Part shown: piece by piece, positions 8,297 to 15,683 of the stretch
Position numbering within the stretch: position 1 is the first letter of the stretch
How the letters are laid out: each line of letters begins with the position of its first letter
Source of the DNA: Anaerolineales bacterium
GTDB lineage: Bacteria; Chloroflexota; Anaerolineae; Anaerolineales; Villigracilaceae
DNA length: 46,985 nucleotides
Assembly: GCA_020060625.1 (NCBI GenBank)
Contig: JAGUZU010000074.1
Location: 1 to 46,985, forward strand
Direction: 5' to 3'
Notes under the pieces: model-generated
The model's database searches: none
Seen by the model: only the letters and a program-made list of their open reading frames with translations
Told to the model about the DNA's origin: nothing
Program-made: the position numbers and the translations under genes

Positions 8297-8391
8297 ATGT
8301 CATTGCGAGGAGCGGTTTTGCGACGAAGCAATCTCATCATTAATATCGAGATTGCTTTGGGCAAAGAGCAGGTATGCCCTCGCAACGACAT
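8297..8391. repeat. TGTCATTGCGAGG palindromic repeat, copy 1
   Basis: A 95-bp imperfect palindrome. It begins ATGTCATTGCGAGG (8297-8310) and ends CCTCGCAACGACAT. The inner arms are GACGAAGCAATCTC and GAGATTGCTTTGG. Copies lie at 14145-14233 and 27038-27124. Repeats of this look are known as dispersed intergenic elements in several bacterial phyla. No coding capacity. Confidence 0.85.
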
Positions 8392-8400
8392 AATAACAAT

Positions 8401-9033
8401 ATGAACTTCTTCGGCAAACGAACCCTCTTCCTCGGCGCGCATCCCGACGACATCGAACTGGGATGCGGCGCTTTGATTCATAACATCGCCAAAAAGACCG
8501 ATATTTTGTGCGTCACCCTGTCCGACAACCAGAGAAATCCCAATCTCAAGAACGTAAAGGACGAGCACATCGAGTCCATGAGAATATTGGGCGTGCCGCA
8601 GGAAAAGGTGCTGTTCGGTCCCTTCACGACCCGCATCTTCCAGGACTCGCGGCAGGAGATACTGGAATACTTCCTCAAACTCCGCAGGGACTTCAAACCT
8701 GACCTGATCTTCGTCCACTCCAAACAGGACGTGCATCAGGACCATAACACCATGACCGAGGAAGCCCTGCGCGCCTTCCGCGGCATCACCGTGCTGGGCT
8801 TCGACGTCGTCCGTTCCTCCTACGGCTTCTTTCCGCATTTCCTGGCCGAAGTCACCGAGGAGGACGCGGACAAAAAGATCGAAGCGCTGGCACAGTACGA
8901 AACCTACCGCAATGTCTACTATTTCAACAGCGAACTGACGCGCTCCATCATGGTGCGTCACGGCGCGCTGGCGGAGGTTCCCTTTGCAGAGGGGTTCGAT
9001 ATTTTGAGGATCGTTGGGAGATTCGGCGAATAA
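8401..9033 (+). CDS. PIG-L/LmbE family deacetylase
   Basis: A 210-residue member of the zinc-dependent LmbE fold. The metal site AHPDDIELGCG is at residues 13-23, with the second histidine region VHSKQDVHQDHNTM near residue 115. Relatives deacetylate N-acetylglucosamine conjugates, for example in GPI, mycothiol or bacillithiol synthesis, or antibiotic precursors. The substrate here is unknown. I chose the ATG at 8401. The upstream ATG at 8374 lies inside the palindromic repeat and encodes repeat sequence only. No clear ribosome-binding site precedes 8401. A strong terminator follows the stop. Confidence 0.88.
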   Translation: MNFFGKRTLFLGAHPDDIELGCGALIHNIAKKTDILCVTLSDNQRNPNLKNVKDEHIESMRILGVPQEKVLFGPFTTRIFQDSRQEILEYFLKLRRDFKPDLIFVHSKQDVHQDHNTMTEEALRAFRGITVLGFDVVRSSYGFFPHFLAEVTEEDADKKIEALAQYETYRNVYYFNSELTRSIMVRHGALAEVPFAEGFDILRIVGRFGE

Positions 9034-9063
9034 AAAAATCGGCGACTTGGTCGTCGATTTTTT
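9033..9063 (+). terminator. Intrinsic terminator after the LmbE gene
   Basis: AAAAAATCGGCGAC (9033-9046) pairs with GTCGTCGATTTTTT (9050-9063), with one G-T pair, around the loop TTG. The stem starts at the stop codon and ends in T6. Confidence 0.9.
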
Positions 9064-9067
9064 ATGG

Positions 9068-9190
9068 TTAATCCTTCGGCACGCCCACAAAGATCATCCC
9101 ATCCCGAATTCACACAGGATACCTAGGGATGTCCACCACTGCGGGCATTTGCATGACCATCCCCATCTGCACATCGAACTACGAGAACGA
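9068..9190 (-). pseudogene. Decayed duplicate of the Rieske gene 3' end
   Basis: Read on the minus strand, this stretch encodes FDV..G.VMQMPAVVDIP.YPV-stop-IRDGMIFVGVPKD. It matches the last 37 or so residues of the intact Rieske protein at 9829-10176. An in-frame TGA replaces a Gln codon and a TAG lies just before FDV. The ancestral stop is conserved at 9068-9070. By eye the DNA identity to the intact gene end is around 80 percent over about 115 bp. The far boundary near 9190 is uncertain. The nucleotidyltransferase cassette lies between this remnant and the real gene. Confidence 0.85.
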
Positions 9191-9203
9191 AGGATGTTGA
9201 GAA

Positions 9204-9650
9204 CTACAGCAGATTTTCCAAGTCTGCAATATCCTTTGTTCTGCCGCTTGCCTTCTTGTTTTTCTTCAAGTTTTCCAAATCGATCAGGTTGACTTCAATA
9301 CCGTCCAATCGGTCCACGATGCGTACCTGATAGCACTCGTTAAATTCAACGCCTGAAATGGAGGTCGCGATCTCCAGGCGCATGGGGGGAAGTCCCATGC
9401 GGATGATCTTTGGCTTTTGCAGAAATAATTCGGGGGTTAAGTTGGGGTCGTCAAGCCCAAAGGCTTTGAAAACGGAAACGAGTTTTTCAGCATTGTCGGG
9501 GTGAACGGCGACCCAAATATCCAGGTCATCGGTGGTGCGGGGATAGCCGTGATACCCGACTGCATATCCCCCGATCAGCAGGTACTGGACGTCATGCTCT
9601 TTCAACAACTTCAAGAACTCTTTGAAGTCGGGCGGCAGCCGCAGGTCCAT
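9204..9650 (-). CDS. Nucleotidyltransferase-fold protein (DUF6036/AbiEii-like)
   Basis: A 148-residue protein with the polymerase-beta nucleotidyltransferase signature LLIGGYAVGYHGYPRTTDDLDIWV at about residues 23-46. The GG and the DxD carboxylates are intact. It resembles DUF6036/AbiEii-type proteins, some of which are toxins of toxin-antitoxin or abortive-infection pairs. I start it at the ATG at 9650 (MDLRLPPDF), behind GGAGG. The frame stays open to 9851, but that part overlaps the small partner gene. The first 59 nt overlap the small ORF upstream, so the two are translationally coupled. The pair is flanked by two copies of the Rieske gene 3' end, which suggests acquisition. Toxin activity is inferred only from family and layout. 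Confidence 0.82.
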   Translation of the reverse strand: MDLRLPPDFKEFLKLLKEHDVQYLLIGGYAVGYHGYPRTTDDLDIWVAVHPDNAEKLVSVFKAFGLDDPNLTPELFLQKPKIIRMGLPPMRLEIATSISGVEFNECYQVRIVDRLDGIEVNLIDLENLKKNKKASGRTKDIADLENLL

Positions 9651-9801
9651 AGTTGATCCTCCGCAGTAGTTCCATGTAGGCAAGGCGTTCATATGGCGTT
9701 CGAGACAGCCAGTACTCCCTGTCCTGCCTGTCCGCCTCCTCAAAGGAGGAAACGACAGAAAGAGCGGTTTTGTCCAGTTTTGGGAATTGAACCTCTTCCA
9801 T
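9592..9801 (-). CDS. Small partner protein of the nucleotidyltransferase (putative antitoxin-like)
   Basis: A 69-residue hydrophilic protein. Its pattern, EADRQDREYWLSRTPYERL..MELLRRINYG....RLQRVLEVV, is one I recognise as typical of small proteins encoded just upstream of DUF6036-like nucleotidyltransferases. The 3' end overlaps the partner by 59 nt. There is no ribosome-binding site before the ATG. A TATACT (complement of 9808-9813) lies 6 nt upstream, so the transcript may be leaderless, although no good -35 is visible. Its function is not established, and antitoxin is a guess from gene order. Confidence 0.68.
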   Translation of the reverse strand: MEEVQFPKLDKTALSVVSSFEEADRQDREYWLSRTPYERLAYMELLRRINYGPAAAARLQRVLEVVERA

Positions 9802-9828
9802 ATATTAAGTATAACAGAATGGGAAGTT

Positions 9829-10176
9829 TTATTCCTTCGGTACGCCCACAAAGATCATCCCATCCCGTACCTGTACCGGATACGCGGGAATGTCCACCAC
9901 CGCGGGCATTTGCATGACCTTCCCGGTACGGACATCGAACTCCGCACCGTGGCGGGGACAGACGATGTTGTAGCCCTCCAAGTCTCCGTCCCCCAGCGGA
10001 CCGTCGTCGTGGGTGCAGACATCGCCAATGGCGAAGAGCTGATCCGCGATGTTGAAAATGACAATGGGCTTGTCGCCCAGGTCAACATAAAGACGCTCGC
10101 CGTTCGGCAGTTCCGATACGGGAGCGATCTCGAAAAATTCGGCATTGGATTCGTCGAAGGTTGTGTAATTAAACAT
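9829..10176 (-). CDS. Rieske-type [2Fe-2S] ferredoxin
   Basis: A 115-residue soluble protein with the two Rieske motifs C54-T-H56 (CTHDDGPLGDG) and C73-P-R-H76 (CPRHGAEFD), which bind one [2Fe-2S] cluster through two Cys and two His. It resembles the ferredoxin component of ring-hydroxylating dioxygenases and NirD-like small subunits, but no oxygenase or nitrite reductase gene is adjacent. It is the last gene of the SUF operon, 68 nt after sufU, and that spacer is filled by an 8-nt-period array. A role as electron carrier for cluster assembly, or as a client of it, is inferred from position. Part of its 3' end is duplicated at 9068-9190. Confidence 0.92.
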   Translation of the reverse strand: MFNYTTFDESNAEFFEIAPVSELPNGERLYVDLGDKPIVIFNIADQLFAIGDVCTHDDGPLGDGDLEGYNIVCPRHGAEFDVRTGKVMQMPAVVDIPAYPVQVRDGMIFVGVPKE

Positions 10177-10186
10177 GGGGGTGAAT

Positions 10187-10248
10187 GTATACAGGTAGAC
10201 AGAACCGCGTGTTTACTTGTTTACGTGTGTACCTGTCTCCTTACTTAC
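10187..10248. repeat. 8-nt-period inverted array between sufU and the Rieske gene
   Basis: GTA trinucleotides at 10187 and 10195, and TAC trinucleotides at 10214, 10222, 10230 and 10246 (TCC at 10238), all fall on one 8-nt grid with dyad symmetry. The octamer consensus is about GTANACAN, inverted on the right side. The array fills the spacer and runs into the sufU stop codon. Comparable arrays are at 10643-10727 and 21019-21045. Confidence 0.75.
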
Positions 10249-10640
10249 TCTACAAGATCATCGCTGGCTTCCCCTAACCCATACACCCCCGCTTTCAGCA
10301 CTTTCAACGAAAGCAGGGCGCATTTCAGGCGCACGGGACCAAGGTCGATGCCAAGCATATCAAGAACATCCTGTTTGGTTAATTTCTTCACTTCCTCCAG
10401 CGGCTTGCCGATGATGGATTCCATCAGCAGGTCGGCGGAGGCTTGCGAGATGGCACACCCATGACCGTCGAACAAGGCTTCGGTCACGACACCACCTTTG
10501 TCTACACGCAAGTCAATTTGGATATGGTCGCCGCACAGCGGATTGTTGTCCGCAAACGAAATATCGTGCGGGTCGAGTTTCCCGCGATAGGACGGGTTTT
10601 TATAGTGTTCGATGATAACTTCGCGATAGAGATCGTCCAT
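10245..10640 (-). CDS. sufU: Fe-S cluster assembly protein SufU
   Basis: A 131-residue IscU-fold protein. The three conserved cysteines are C36 (NNPLCGDHI), C62 (GHGCAISQAS) and C107 (PVRLKCALL), together with the Asp of CGD. In Gram-positive-type SUF systems, SufU accepts persulfide sulfur from SufS and hands it to SufBCD. The insertion between the second and third Cys (45 residues apart) supports SufU rather than IscU. I place the start at 10640 (MDDLYREVI), behind AGGA. The open frame extends only 11 codons more, into the spacer array. It lies between sufS and the Rieske gene on the same strand. Confidence 0.94.
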   Translation of the reverse strand: MDDLYREVIIEHYKNPSYRGKLDPHDISFADNNPLCGDHIQIDLRVDKGGVVTEALFDGHGCAISQASADLLMESIIGKPLEEVKKLTKQDVLDMLGIDLGPVRLKCALLSLKVLKAGVYGLGEASDDLVE

Positions 10641-10642
10641 TG

Positions 10643-10727
10643 TAGTCCTGTAGTTTATTAGTCGAGTAGTCACTTAGCCGAATGGACAGAGGCTATCCGA
10701 CCATAAGACTATCAGACTTTGAGACTA
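10643..10727. repeat. 8-nt-period inverted array between sufS and sufU
   Basis: TAG occurs at 10643, 10651, 10659, 10667 and 10675. The mirror positions 10693, 10701, 10709, 10717 and 10725 carry CTA, CCA, CTA, CTT and CTA. The dyad centre is 10685. Units read TAGTCNNN. In a folded transcript, roughly 5-bp helices would alternate with 3-nt symmetric internal loops. The array fills nearly the whole 89-nt spacer. Confidence 0.8.
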
Positions 10728-10729
10728 GC

Positions 10730-11956
10730 TCAACCAAACATTTCCTTCACTTTATACAAACCGTTTACCAACAAATCCACTTCCTCTTTTGTGTTATAGA
10801 GATAGAAGGAAGCGCGACTGGTGGCTTGGATGCCAAACTTTTCATGCAACGGCTGGGCGCAGTGATGTCCCGCCCGCACGGCGATGCCGTCCTTGTCGAG
10901 GATTTGCGCCACGTCATGCGGATGAATACCATCCAGTGTGAACGCCGCAACACCGCCTTTTTTATCCGCCGATGGACCGAACAGCTTTACGCCAGGGATT
11001 TCCTCGAGACGATCCAGCGCATATTCCGTGACTTCATGCTCATGCGCGGCGATTCGTTCCATGCCGACGGCTGAGAGGTAGTCCACCGCCGCGCCAAAGC
11101 CGACAGCCTCCGCGATGGCTGGAGTCCCCGCCTCAAATTTATGGGGAAGCGTGTTCGCGCGGAAGGAACGCAGTTTTACTTCCTTGATCATGTCGCCGCC
11201 ACCGAGGAATGGGGGCATCGCATCCAATAAAGCAGACTTTCCATACAAAACGCCAATGCCCGTCGGACCGCACATCTTGTGAGCGGAGAAGGCATAGAAA
11301 TCCGCGTCGAGGGCTTGCACATCCACCTTCAAATGCGGGACGGACTGCGCCCCATCCACAAGCGTGATTGCGCCAGCCGCGTGCGCCAGTCGGATGATCT
11401 CCGCCGCGGGGTTGAACGTGCCGAGGACGTTGGACATGTGCGTAAACGAGACCAGCTTCGGGCGTCGGTCCAGAAGCGTTTTGTACGTCTCCAGATCCAG
11501 CAAGCCGTCTTCCGTCACGGGGATGAATTCCAACTCGATGCCGCGCTCCATCTGAAGGATATGCCAGGGGACGAGGTTGCTGTGATGCTCCATCTCGGTC
11601 AGAATGACGAGATCACCCGCCTTGAGGTTCGCGCGCGCCCACGAGTACGCCACGAGGTTGATCGACTCGGTGGTGTTGCGCGTGTAAATGACCTCGCGCG
11701 AGGAGGCGGCGTTGATGAATTTCGCGATTCTTTCACGCGCGCCTTCATACATCGCCGTGGCTTCCTCTGCCAGCGTATGCACGCCGCGATGGATGTTGGC
11801 ATTCGAACGGCGATAATAATCGTTCATCGCCTCGATCACCCGCGCAGGCTTTTGCGACGTGGCGGTCGAATCAAGATAGATCACCCGCGCGCCGTTCTGC
11901 GTTTCGCGCGCGAGGATTGGAAAGTCTTTGCGAATTTCGTTTACATTAAGGGTCAT
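10730..11956 (-). CDS. sufS: Cysteine desulfurase SufS
   Basis: A 408-residue PLP enzyme that removes sulfur from cysteine and holds it as a persulfide for SufU. The PLP lysine is K227 in FYAFSAHKMCGPTG. The catalytic cysteine is C366 in RAGHHCAQPLHEKFG. HHSNLVPW near residue 124 contacts the cofactor. The short active-site loop and RAGHHCAQP are typical of group II desulfurases (SufS/CsdA). I chose the ATG at 11956 (MTLNVNEIRKDFPIL). An in-frame TTG five codons upstream is possible, and neither has a strong ribosome-binding site. It lies 33 nt after the lysine-rich gene. Confidence 0.96.
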   Translation of the reverse strand: MTLNVNEIRKDFPILARETQNGARVIYLDSTATSQKPARVIEAMNDYYRRSNANIHRGVHTLAEEATAMYEGARERIAKFINAASSREVIYTRNTTESINLVAYSWARANLKAGDLVILTEMEHHSNLVPWHILQMERGIELEFIPVTEDGLLDLETYKTLLDRRPKLVSFTHMSNVLGTFNPAAEIIRLAHAAGAITLVDGAQSVPHLKVDVQALDADFYAFSAHKMCGPTGIGVLYGKSALLDAMPPFLGGGDMIKEVKLRSFRANTLPHKFEAGTPAIAEAVGFGAAVDYLSAVGMERIAAHEHEVTEYALDRLEEIPGVKLFGPSADKKGGVAAFTLDGIHPHDVAQILDKDGIAVRAGHHCAQPLHEKFGIQATSRASFYLYNTKEEVDLLVNGLYKVKEMFG

Positions 11957-11989
11957 GGATGTTATCCGCAATAAGCGGCAAACGCGCTT

Positions 11990-12655
11990 TTAATAATCAG
12001 GGATGAAATCCTTCTTCACAGCAGGCTTCTTACCCGGCACCGGGCGGATATGCTCCGAGTTCAACGGATACCAAAGGATGCGGTCTGGAACCATCCAGCC
12101 GTCGGTCAGAAAGACGTTCGAACGAAACTGAACCGCCACCATTTTGTTATCCACTTGAACCACAATTCCTCGAATCCAGCCTCGCACACGTTCGCGGCTT
12201 TTCTCATGGTCGCAGAACACTTCAACCGTATCCCCCACTTCGAATTCGTGTTCGGGCGTCGGCGCTTTCATGAAATTAAACTGTGTTGTCGTGCGGATCG
12301 GCGCAGGTCGCATACGCCGTCTCTCCACCGTGGGAGGCGGCGTCCGTTTCGCCAACGGCGGAGTCGCTACAACGGGGCTTACGGCTCCCACCTGCTTGAC
12401 GGGCGCTTTCTCCGCAGCCTTTTTAACGGAGGATTTCGAGACCGTCTTTGCCGAAGCCTTTTTGACGGATTTCGCAGCCGGCTTGGTCTTTTTTACGGGT
12501 TTCTTTACAACCTTCTTCTTGCCGGAAACCGTTTTTCGCACGGGTTTGGTTTTCTTTGCCGCCGCCTTCACTTTTTTGGATGTCGTCTTTGCCTTTGTCG
12601 CGGCTTTCGACTTTTTCGTGGTTGACTTTGGTTTCGCTTTCGATTTCACTGCCAT
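11990..12655 (-). CDS. Histone-H1-like lysine-rich protein with C-terminal Tudor/SH3-like domain
   Basis: A 221-residue basic protein inside the SUF operon. Residues 1-90 are almost only Lys, Ala, Thr, Ser, Val and Pro in KKxKxAxKK patterns like eukaryotic histone H1 tails and bacterial AlgP/HctB-type proteins. Residues 91-135 form a Pro/Arg-rich linker. Residues 136-206 form a compact globular segment (FEVGDTVEVFCD, GWIRGIVVQVDNKMVAVQF) that looks like a small beta-barrel of the Tudor/Agenet/SH3 kind. DNA or RNA binding is inferred from the tail. The barrel assignment is by eye. The gene sits between sufD and sufS on the same strand, which may mean coupling to Fe-S or stress status, or a chance insertion. 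Confidence 0.8.
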   Translation of the reverse strand: MAVKSKAKPKSTTKKSKAATKAKTTSKKVKAAAKKTKPVRKTVSGKKKVVKKPVKKTKPAAKSVKKASAKTVSKSSVKKAAEKAPVKQVGAVSPVVATPPLAKRTPPPTVERRRMRPAPIRTTTQFNFMKAPTPEHEFEVGDTVEVFCDHEKSRERVRGWIRGIVVQVDNKMVAVQFRSNVFLTDGWMVPDRILWYPLNSEHIRPVPGKKPAVKKDFIPDY

Positions 12656-12754
12656 AATTCACATCCTGACTTGTTGAATGGAGACGCCCTCCGCCTCACT
12701 CCACCGGATACCTGCTCGAACATCCCCGGCAGTATCCACACTGACAAAACTTCC

Positions 12755-12790
12755 AAGACCTGACAGGTTTTAGAAAACCTGTCAGGTCTT
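12755..12790. terminator. Perfect 17-bp hairpin downstream of sufD
   Basis: AAGACCTGACAGGTTTT (12755-12771) and AAAACCTGTCAGGTCTT (12774-12790) are exact reverse complements around AG. It lies 3 nt past the sufD stop on the minus strand, between sufCBD and the lysine-rich gene. It may attenuate or process the operon transcript rather than fully end it. Confidence 0.7.
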
Positions 12791-12793
12791 AAT

Positions 12794-14131
12794 TTACTTC
12801 GACAACTTATCGTGAATCGCCTGCTGGAAGCGTTCACGCACGCCTTCAAACGGGATGCGCTGCATGATCGGATCGAAGAAGCCTTCCACAACCAACCGCT
12901 CCGCTTCGCGCTGCGGAATGCCGCGGGACTTGAGATAGAAGAGGGGTTCCTGTTCAAGTTTACCAACTGTCGCGCCATGCGTGCAACGGACATCGTCCGC
13001 AAGGATTTCCAAACCGGGGATCGAGTCCGCGCGCGCCTGATCGTCGAGAACGAGATTGCGATTGGCTTGATAACCGTCGGTCTTCTGCGCGCCTGGGGCG
13101 ACGTAGATCATCCCCTGCCACACAGAACGGCTTTTTCCTCTCAGCGCGCCCTTGAACAGCAAATCGCTCGTGGTGTTGGGCGCAAGATGGTTTTGCTGGG
13201 TATCGTGGTCGAGATGCTGGGTTCCATCGGTAAAGTAGAAACCTGACATGCGCCCCTGCGCGCCTTCGCCAGCCAGATCGAGATCGGAAAAGTTTTTGGT
13301 CAGGCGGGAGCCAACAGCGCCGAATATCCAGTCGAGGCTGCCGCCGCGATCCACGCGGGCGCGTTCGTGCGAGAAGTTCCACACATGACGACCCCAAGAC
13401 TGCAATTCGACAAAGCGCAGGTTGGCATCTTTGCCGACATAAATTTCAACGATGCCAGCATGCATGGCATGACCCGTTTCATCCGGTGACGCTGCTTCGT
13501 GGACGTAGGTCACAGACGCGCCATCTTCCACGTAGACGAGCAGATGCGAGAAGTGCGCGAGGTCTTCGCCCGGACCCCACAGCACGGAGTGAAGGGGCTG
13601 CTCCACCTGCGCGCCTTTAGGGACGTAGAGCAGAACGCCATTTTCAGAAAGCGCCAAAGCAAGCGCGGCAAATTTACCATCCCCCGGCTTGACGATCTGA
13701 CCGATCAACTTCTTGAGCAGGTCAGCGTGATTCTTTTCGGCGGTGCGGAAGTCGGTGAAGACCACGCCTTTCTTGGAGAGGGATTCATCCAATTCCACTT
13801 TGGAGCCGCCAGGGAGCAGGGTGATCTGTCCGCCGTGCTGGTTGCCTGTCAACGGCTTTAGCAATTCTTCAGGGACAACGGGCAGGTCTTCGAACGCGCC
13901 CGCTTTGGGAAGTTTGAAATCAGGAGCGGGCAGCAAACGCAAATCGGTTCGACGCCAGGCTTCGAGCGCGGTGTCGGGGAGAGTCTGCTTGGAGAACACG
14001 TCCCAGGCTGAGGCGCGGAAAGAGGCGAGTCCGTTCGCGGAGGGAACGTCTGCTTGCGTGAATTTAAATTCCTTCGAGGCGGTCTCCGCGCGGCGTCCTC
14101 TTGATACGGTAACTTTTGGTTTCTCTTGCAT
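12794..14131 (-). CDS. sufD: Fe-S cluster assembly protein SufD
   Basis: A 445-residue SufB/SufD-family protein and partner of SufB and SufC in the cytoplasmic SufBCD scaffold. Family patterns include LALSENGVLLYVPKGAQVEQPL in the middle. SFSDLDL-like beta-helix repeats follow, then LAPNTTSDLLFKGALRGKSRSVWQGMIYV. RCTHGATVGKLEQEPLFYLKSRGI is near the end, with the conserved His. I start it at 14131 (MQEKPKVTVSRG). The reading frame continues upstream into a TGTCATTGCGAGG palindromic repeat, which only yields repeat-encoded residues. It follows sufB and is separated from it by that 89-bp repeat. Confidence 0.95.
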   Translation of the reverse strand: MQEKPKVTVSRGRRAETASKEFKFTQADVPSANGLASFRASAWDVFSKQTLPDTALEAWRRTDLRLLPAPDFKLPKAGAFEDLPVVPEELLKPLTGNQHGGQITLLPGGSKVELDESLSKKGVVFTDFRTAEKNHADLLKKLIGQIVKPGDGKFAALALALSENGVLLYVPKGAQVEQPLHSVLWGPGEDLAHFSHLLVYVEDGASVTYVHEAASPDETGHAMHAGIVEIYVGKDANLRFVELQSWGRHVWNFSHERARVDRGGSLDWIFGAVGSRLTKNFSDLDLAGEGAQGRMSGFYFTDGTQHLDHDTQQNHLAPNTTSDLLFKGALRGKSRSVWQGMIYVAPGAQKTDGYQANRNLVLDDQARADSIPGLEILADDVRCTHGATVGKLEQEPLFYLKSRGIPQREAERLVVEGFFDPIMQRIPFEGVRERFQQAIHDKLSK

Positions 14132-14144
14132 AGTTAATCTCACT

Positions 14145-14233
14145 ATGTCATTGCGAGGGCGATAGCCCGAAGCAATCTGTTTGCAAACGGGAGATTGCTT
14201 CGTCGGGGAAGAGCCCCCTCCTCGCAACGACAT
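14145..14233. repeat. TGTCATTGCGAGG palindromic repeat, copy 2 (inside the SUF operon)
   Basis: An 89-bp imperfect palindrome from ATGTCATTGCGAGG to CCTCGCAACGACAT, with inner arms GAAGCAATCTG and AGATTGCTTCGTCGG. It fills the sufB-sufD spacer and touches the sufB stop codon. It creates the spurious MSLRGG... extension of the sufD frame. Same family as 8297-8391 and 27038-27124. Confidence 0.88.
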
Positions 14234-15657
14234 TAGCCTATCGAGCCTTCCATTTGAAGTTGAATCAGGCGGTTCATTTCCACCGCGTATTCCATCGGGA
14301 GTTCTTTGACGAGCGGTTCGATGAAGCCGGAGACGACCATGGTGGTGGCTTCTTCTTCGCTCAAACCACGCGACATGAGATAGAAGAGTTGCTCCTCACC
14401 CACTTTGCTGACCGAGGCTTCGTGACCGACGGTTACATCATCTTCGTCAATTTCAATATAAGGATAGGTGTCGGAGCGGGATTGCGGGTCGAGCAAAAGC
14501 GCATCGCAAACGACGTTGGACTTGACGCCTTTCGCGCCTTTGTGTACCTTGAGCAAGCCGCGATAAGATGCGCGCCCGCCCGCCTTGCTGATGGACTTGG
14601 ATGTGATTTTGCTGGTGGTATTCGGAGCAAAATGCACCATCTTGGAACCCGCGTCTTGAATTTGACCCGTGCCTGCAAATGCCATCGAGAGCATTTCGCC
14701 GTGCGCGCCGGGTTCCATCAAATAGCAGGACGGGTATTTCATCGTAACCTTCGAGCCGAGGTTGGCATCCACCCATTCATGAGTGGCGTTTTTGTACACT
14801 TTGGCGCGCTGGGTCACAAGATTGTAAACATTGGTTGACCAGTTCTGGATGGTCGAATAGCGCGAACGGGCGCCCCTCTTGACAATGATCTCGATCACGC
14901 CGGAGTGGAACGAGTCGGTGGTGTATTGCGGCGCGGTACAGCCTTCCACATAGTGAACCGAGGCGTCTTCATCCACGATTATGAGCGTGCGTTCGAACTG
15001 ACCCACATTGGCTGTGTTCAAACGGAAATACGCCTGCAAAGGCAAATCCACTTTGACGCCCTTCGGCACATACACGAACGAACCGCCAGACCAAACCGCG
15101 GAGTTAAGCGCGGCGAATTTATTATCTTCAATCGGAATGACCGTGCCGAAATATTCGCGGAACAGGTCGGGGTGCTGTTTCAAACCATCTTCAATGGAGA
15201 GGAAGATCACGCCTTGCTTTTCGAGATGTTCCTGAATGGAGTGATACACCATCTCCGATTCGTACTGCGCGCCCAAGCCTGCGAGGAACTTCTGCTCGGC
15301 TTCGGGGACGCCCAGTTTATCGAAGGTGCGCTTGATGTCATCGGGCACATCGTCCCATGATTTTTCGCTTTTCTCGGTCGGCTTGACGTAATAATAGATA
15401 TTCTCGAGGTCGAGTTCTTTCAGCTCGGGTCCCCAATTGGGCATGGGGCGTTTCATGAAATGGTCGAGCGCCTTGAGGCGAAACTCGAGCATCCACTGCG
15501 GCTCGCCCTTCATGCGTGAAATATTTTCAACCACTTCGCGGCTCAAGCCTTTTTCGGACTTGAAGGTGTAGTTGTCGTCGCGGTCGTGAAAACCGTATTT
15601 ATAATCACCAATTTCTTCGAGGATCTTGGTGTCGTCAGTTTTTGTCTCTTCAGCCAT
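14233..15657 (-). CDS. sufB: Fe-S cluster assembly scaffold SufB
   Basis: A 474-residue SufB, the main scaffold subunit on which SufBC2D builds clusters. Characteristic regions are the N-terminal [21 protein letters not shown], then [20 protein letters not shown], and [36 protein letters not shown] carries a conserved cysteine, and the C-terminal half has [28 protein letters not shown]. Full length with a clear ATG. It is transcribed behind sufC (27 nt apart) and before sufD, giving the common order sufC-B-D. Confidence 0.97.
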   Translation of the reverse strand: MAEETKTDDTKILEEIGDYKYGFHDRDDNYTFKSEKGLSREVVENISRMKGEPQWMLEFRLKALDHFMKRPMPNWGPELKELDLENIYYYVKPTEKSEKSWDDVPDDIKRTFDKLGVPEAEQKFLAGLGAQYESEMVYHSIQEHLEKQGVIFLSIEDGLKQHPDLFREYFGTVIPIEDNKFAALNSAVWSGGSFVYVPKGVKVDLPLQAYFRLNTANVGQFERTLIIVDEDASVHYVEGCTAPQYTTDSFHSGVIEIIVKRGARSRYSTIQNWSTNVYNLVTQRAKVYKNATHEWVDANLGSKVTMKYPSCYLMEPGAHGEMLSMAFAGTGQIQDAGSKMVHFAPNTTSKITSKSISKAGGRASYRGLLKVHKGAKGVKSNVVCDALLLDPQSRSDTYPYIEIDEDDVTVGHEASVSKVGEEQLFYLMSRGLSEEEATTMVVSGFIEPLVKELPMEYAVEMNRLIQLQMEGSIG

Positions 15658-15683
15658 TTAAAACTCCTATAACCACTAAAGGG

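Noticed and set aside
10187-10727. Possible CRISPR array in the SUF spacers
   Set aside because: The units are 8 nt with dyad symmetry, far too short for CRISPR repeats and spacers, and no cas genes are present.
12050-12677. Plus-strand open frames over the lysine-rich gene
   Set aside because: They are Phe/Arg-rich mirror translations of Lys codons (AAG/AAA) on the opposite strand. No ribosome-binding site or family likeness.
14132-14233. N-terminal extension of SufD beginning MSLRGG
   Set aside because: It is the translation of the TGTCATTGCGAGG palindrome. SufD homologues start near MQEKPKV, and the repeat is intergenic elsewhere.
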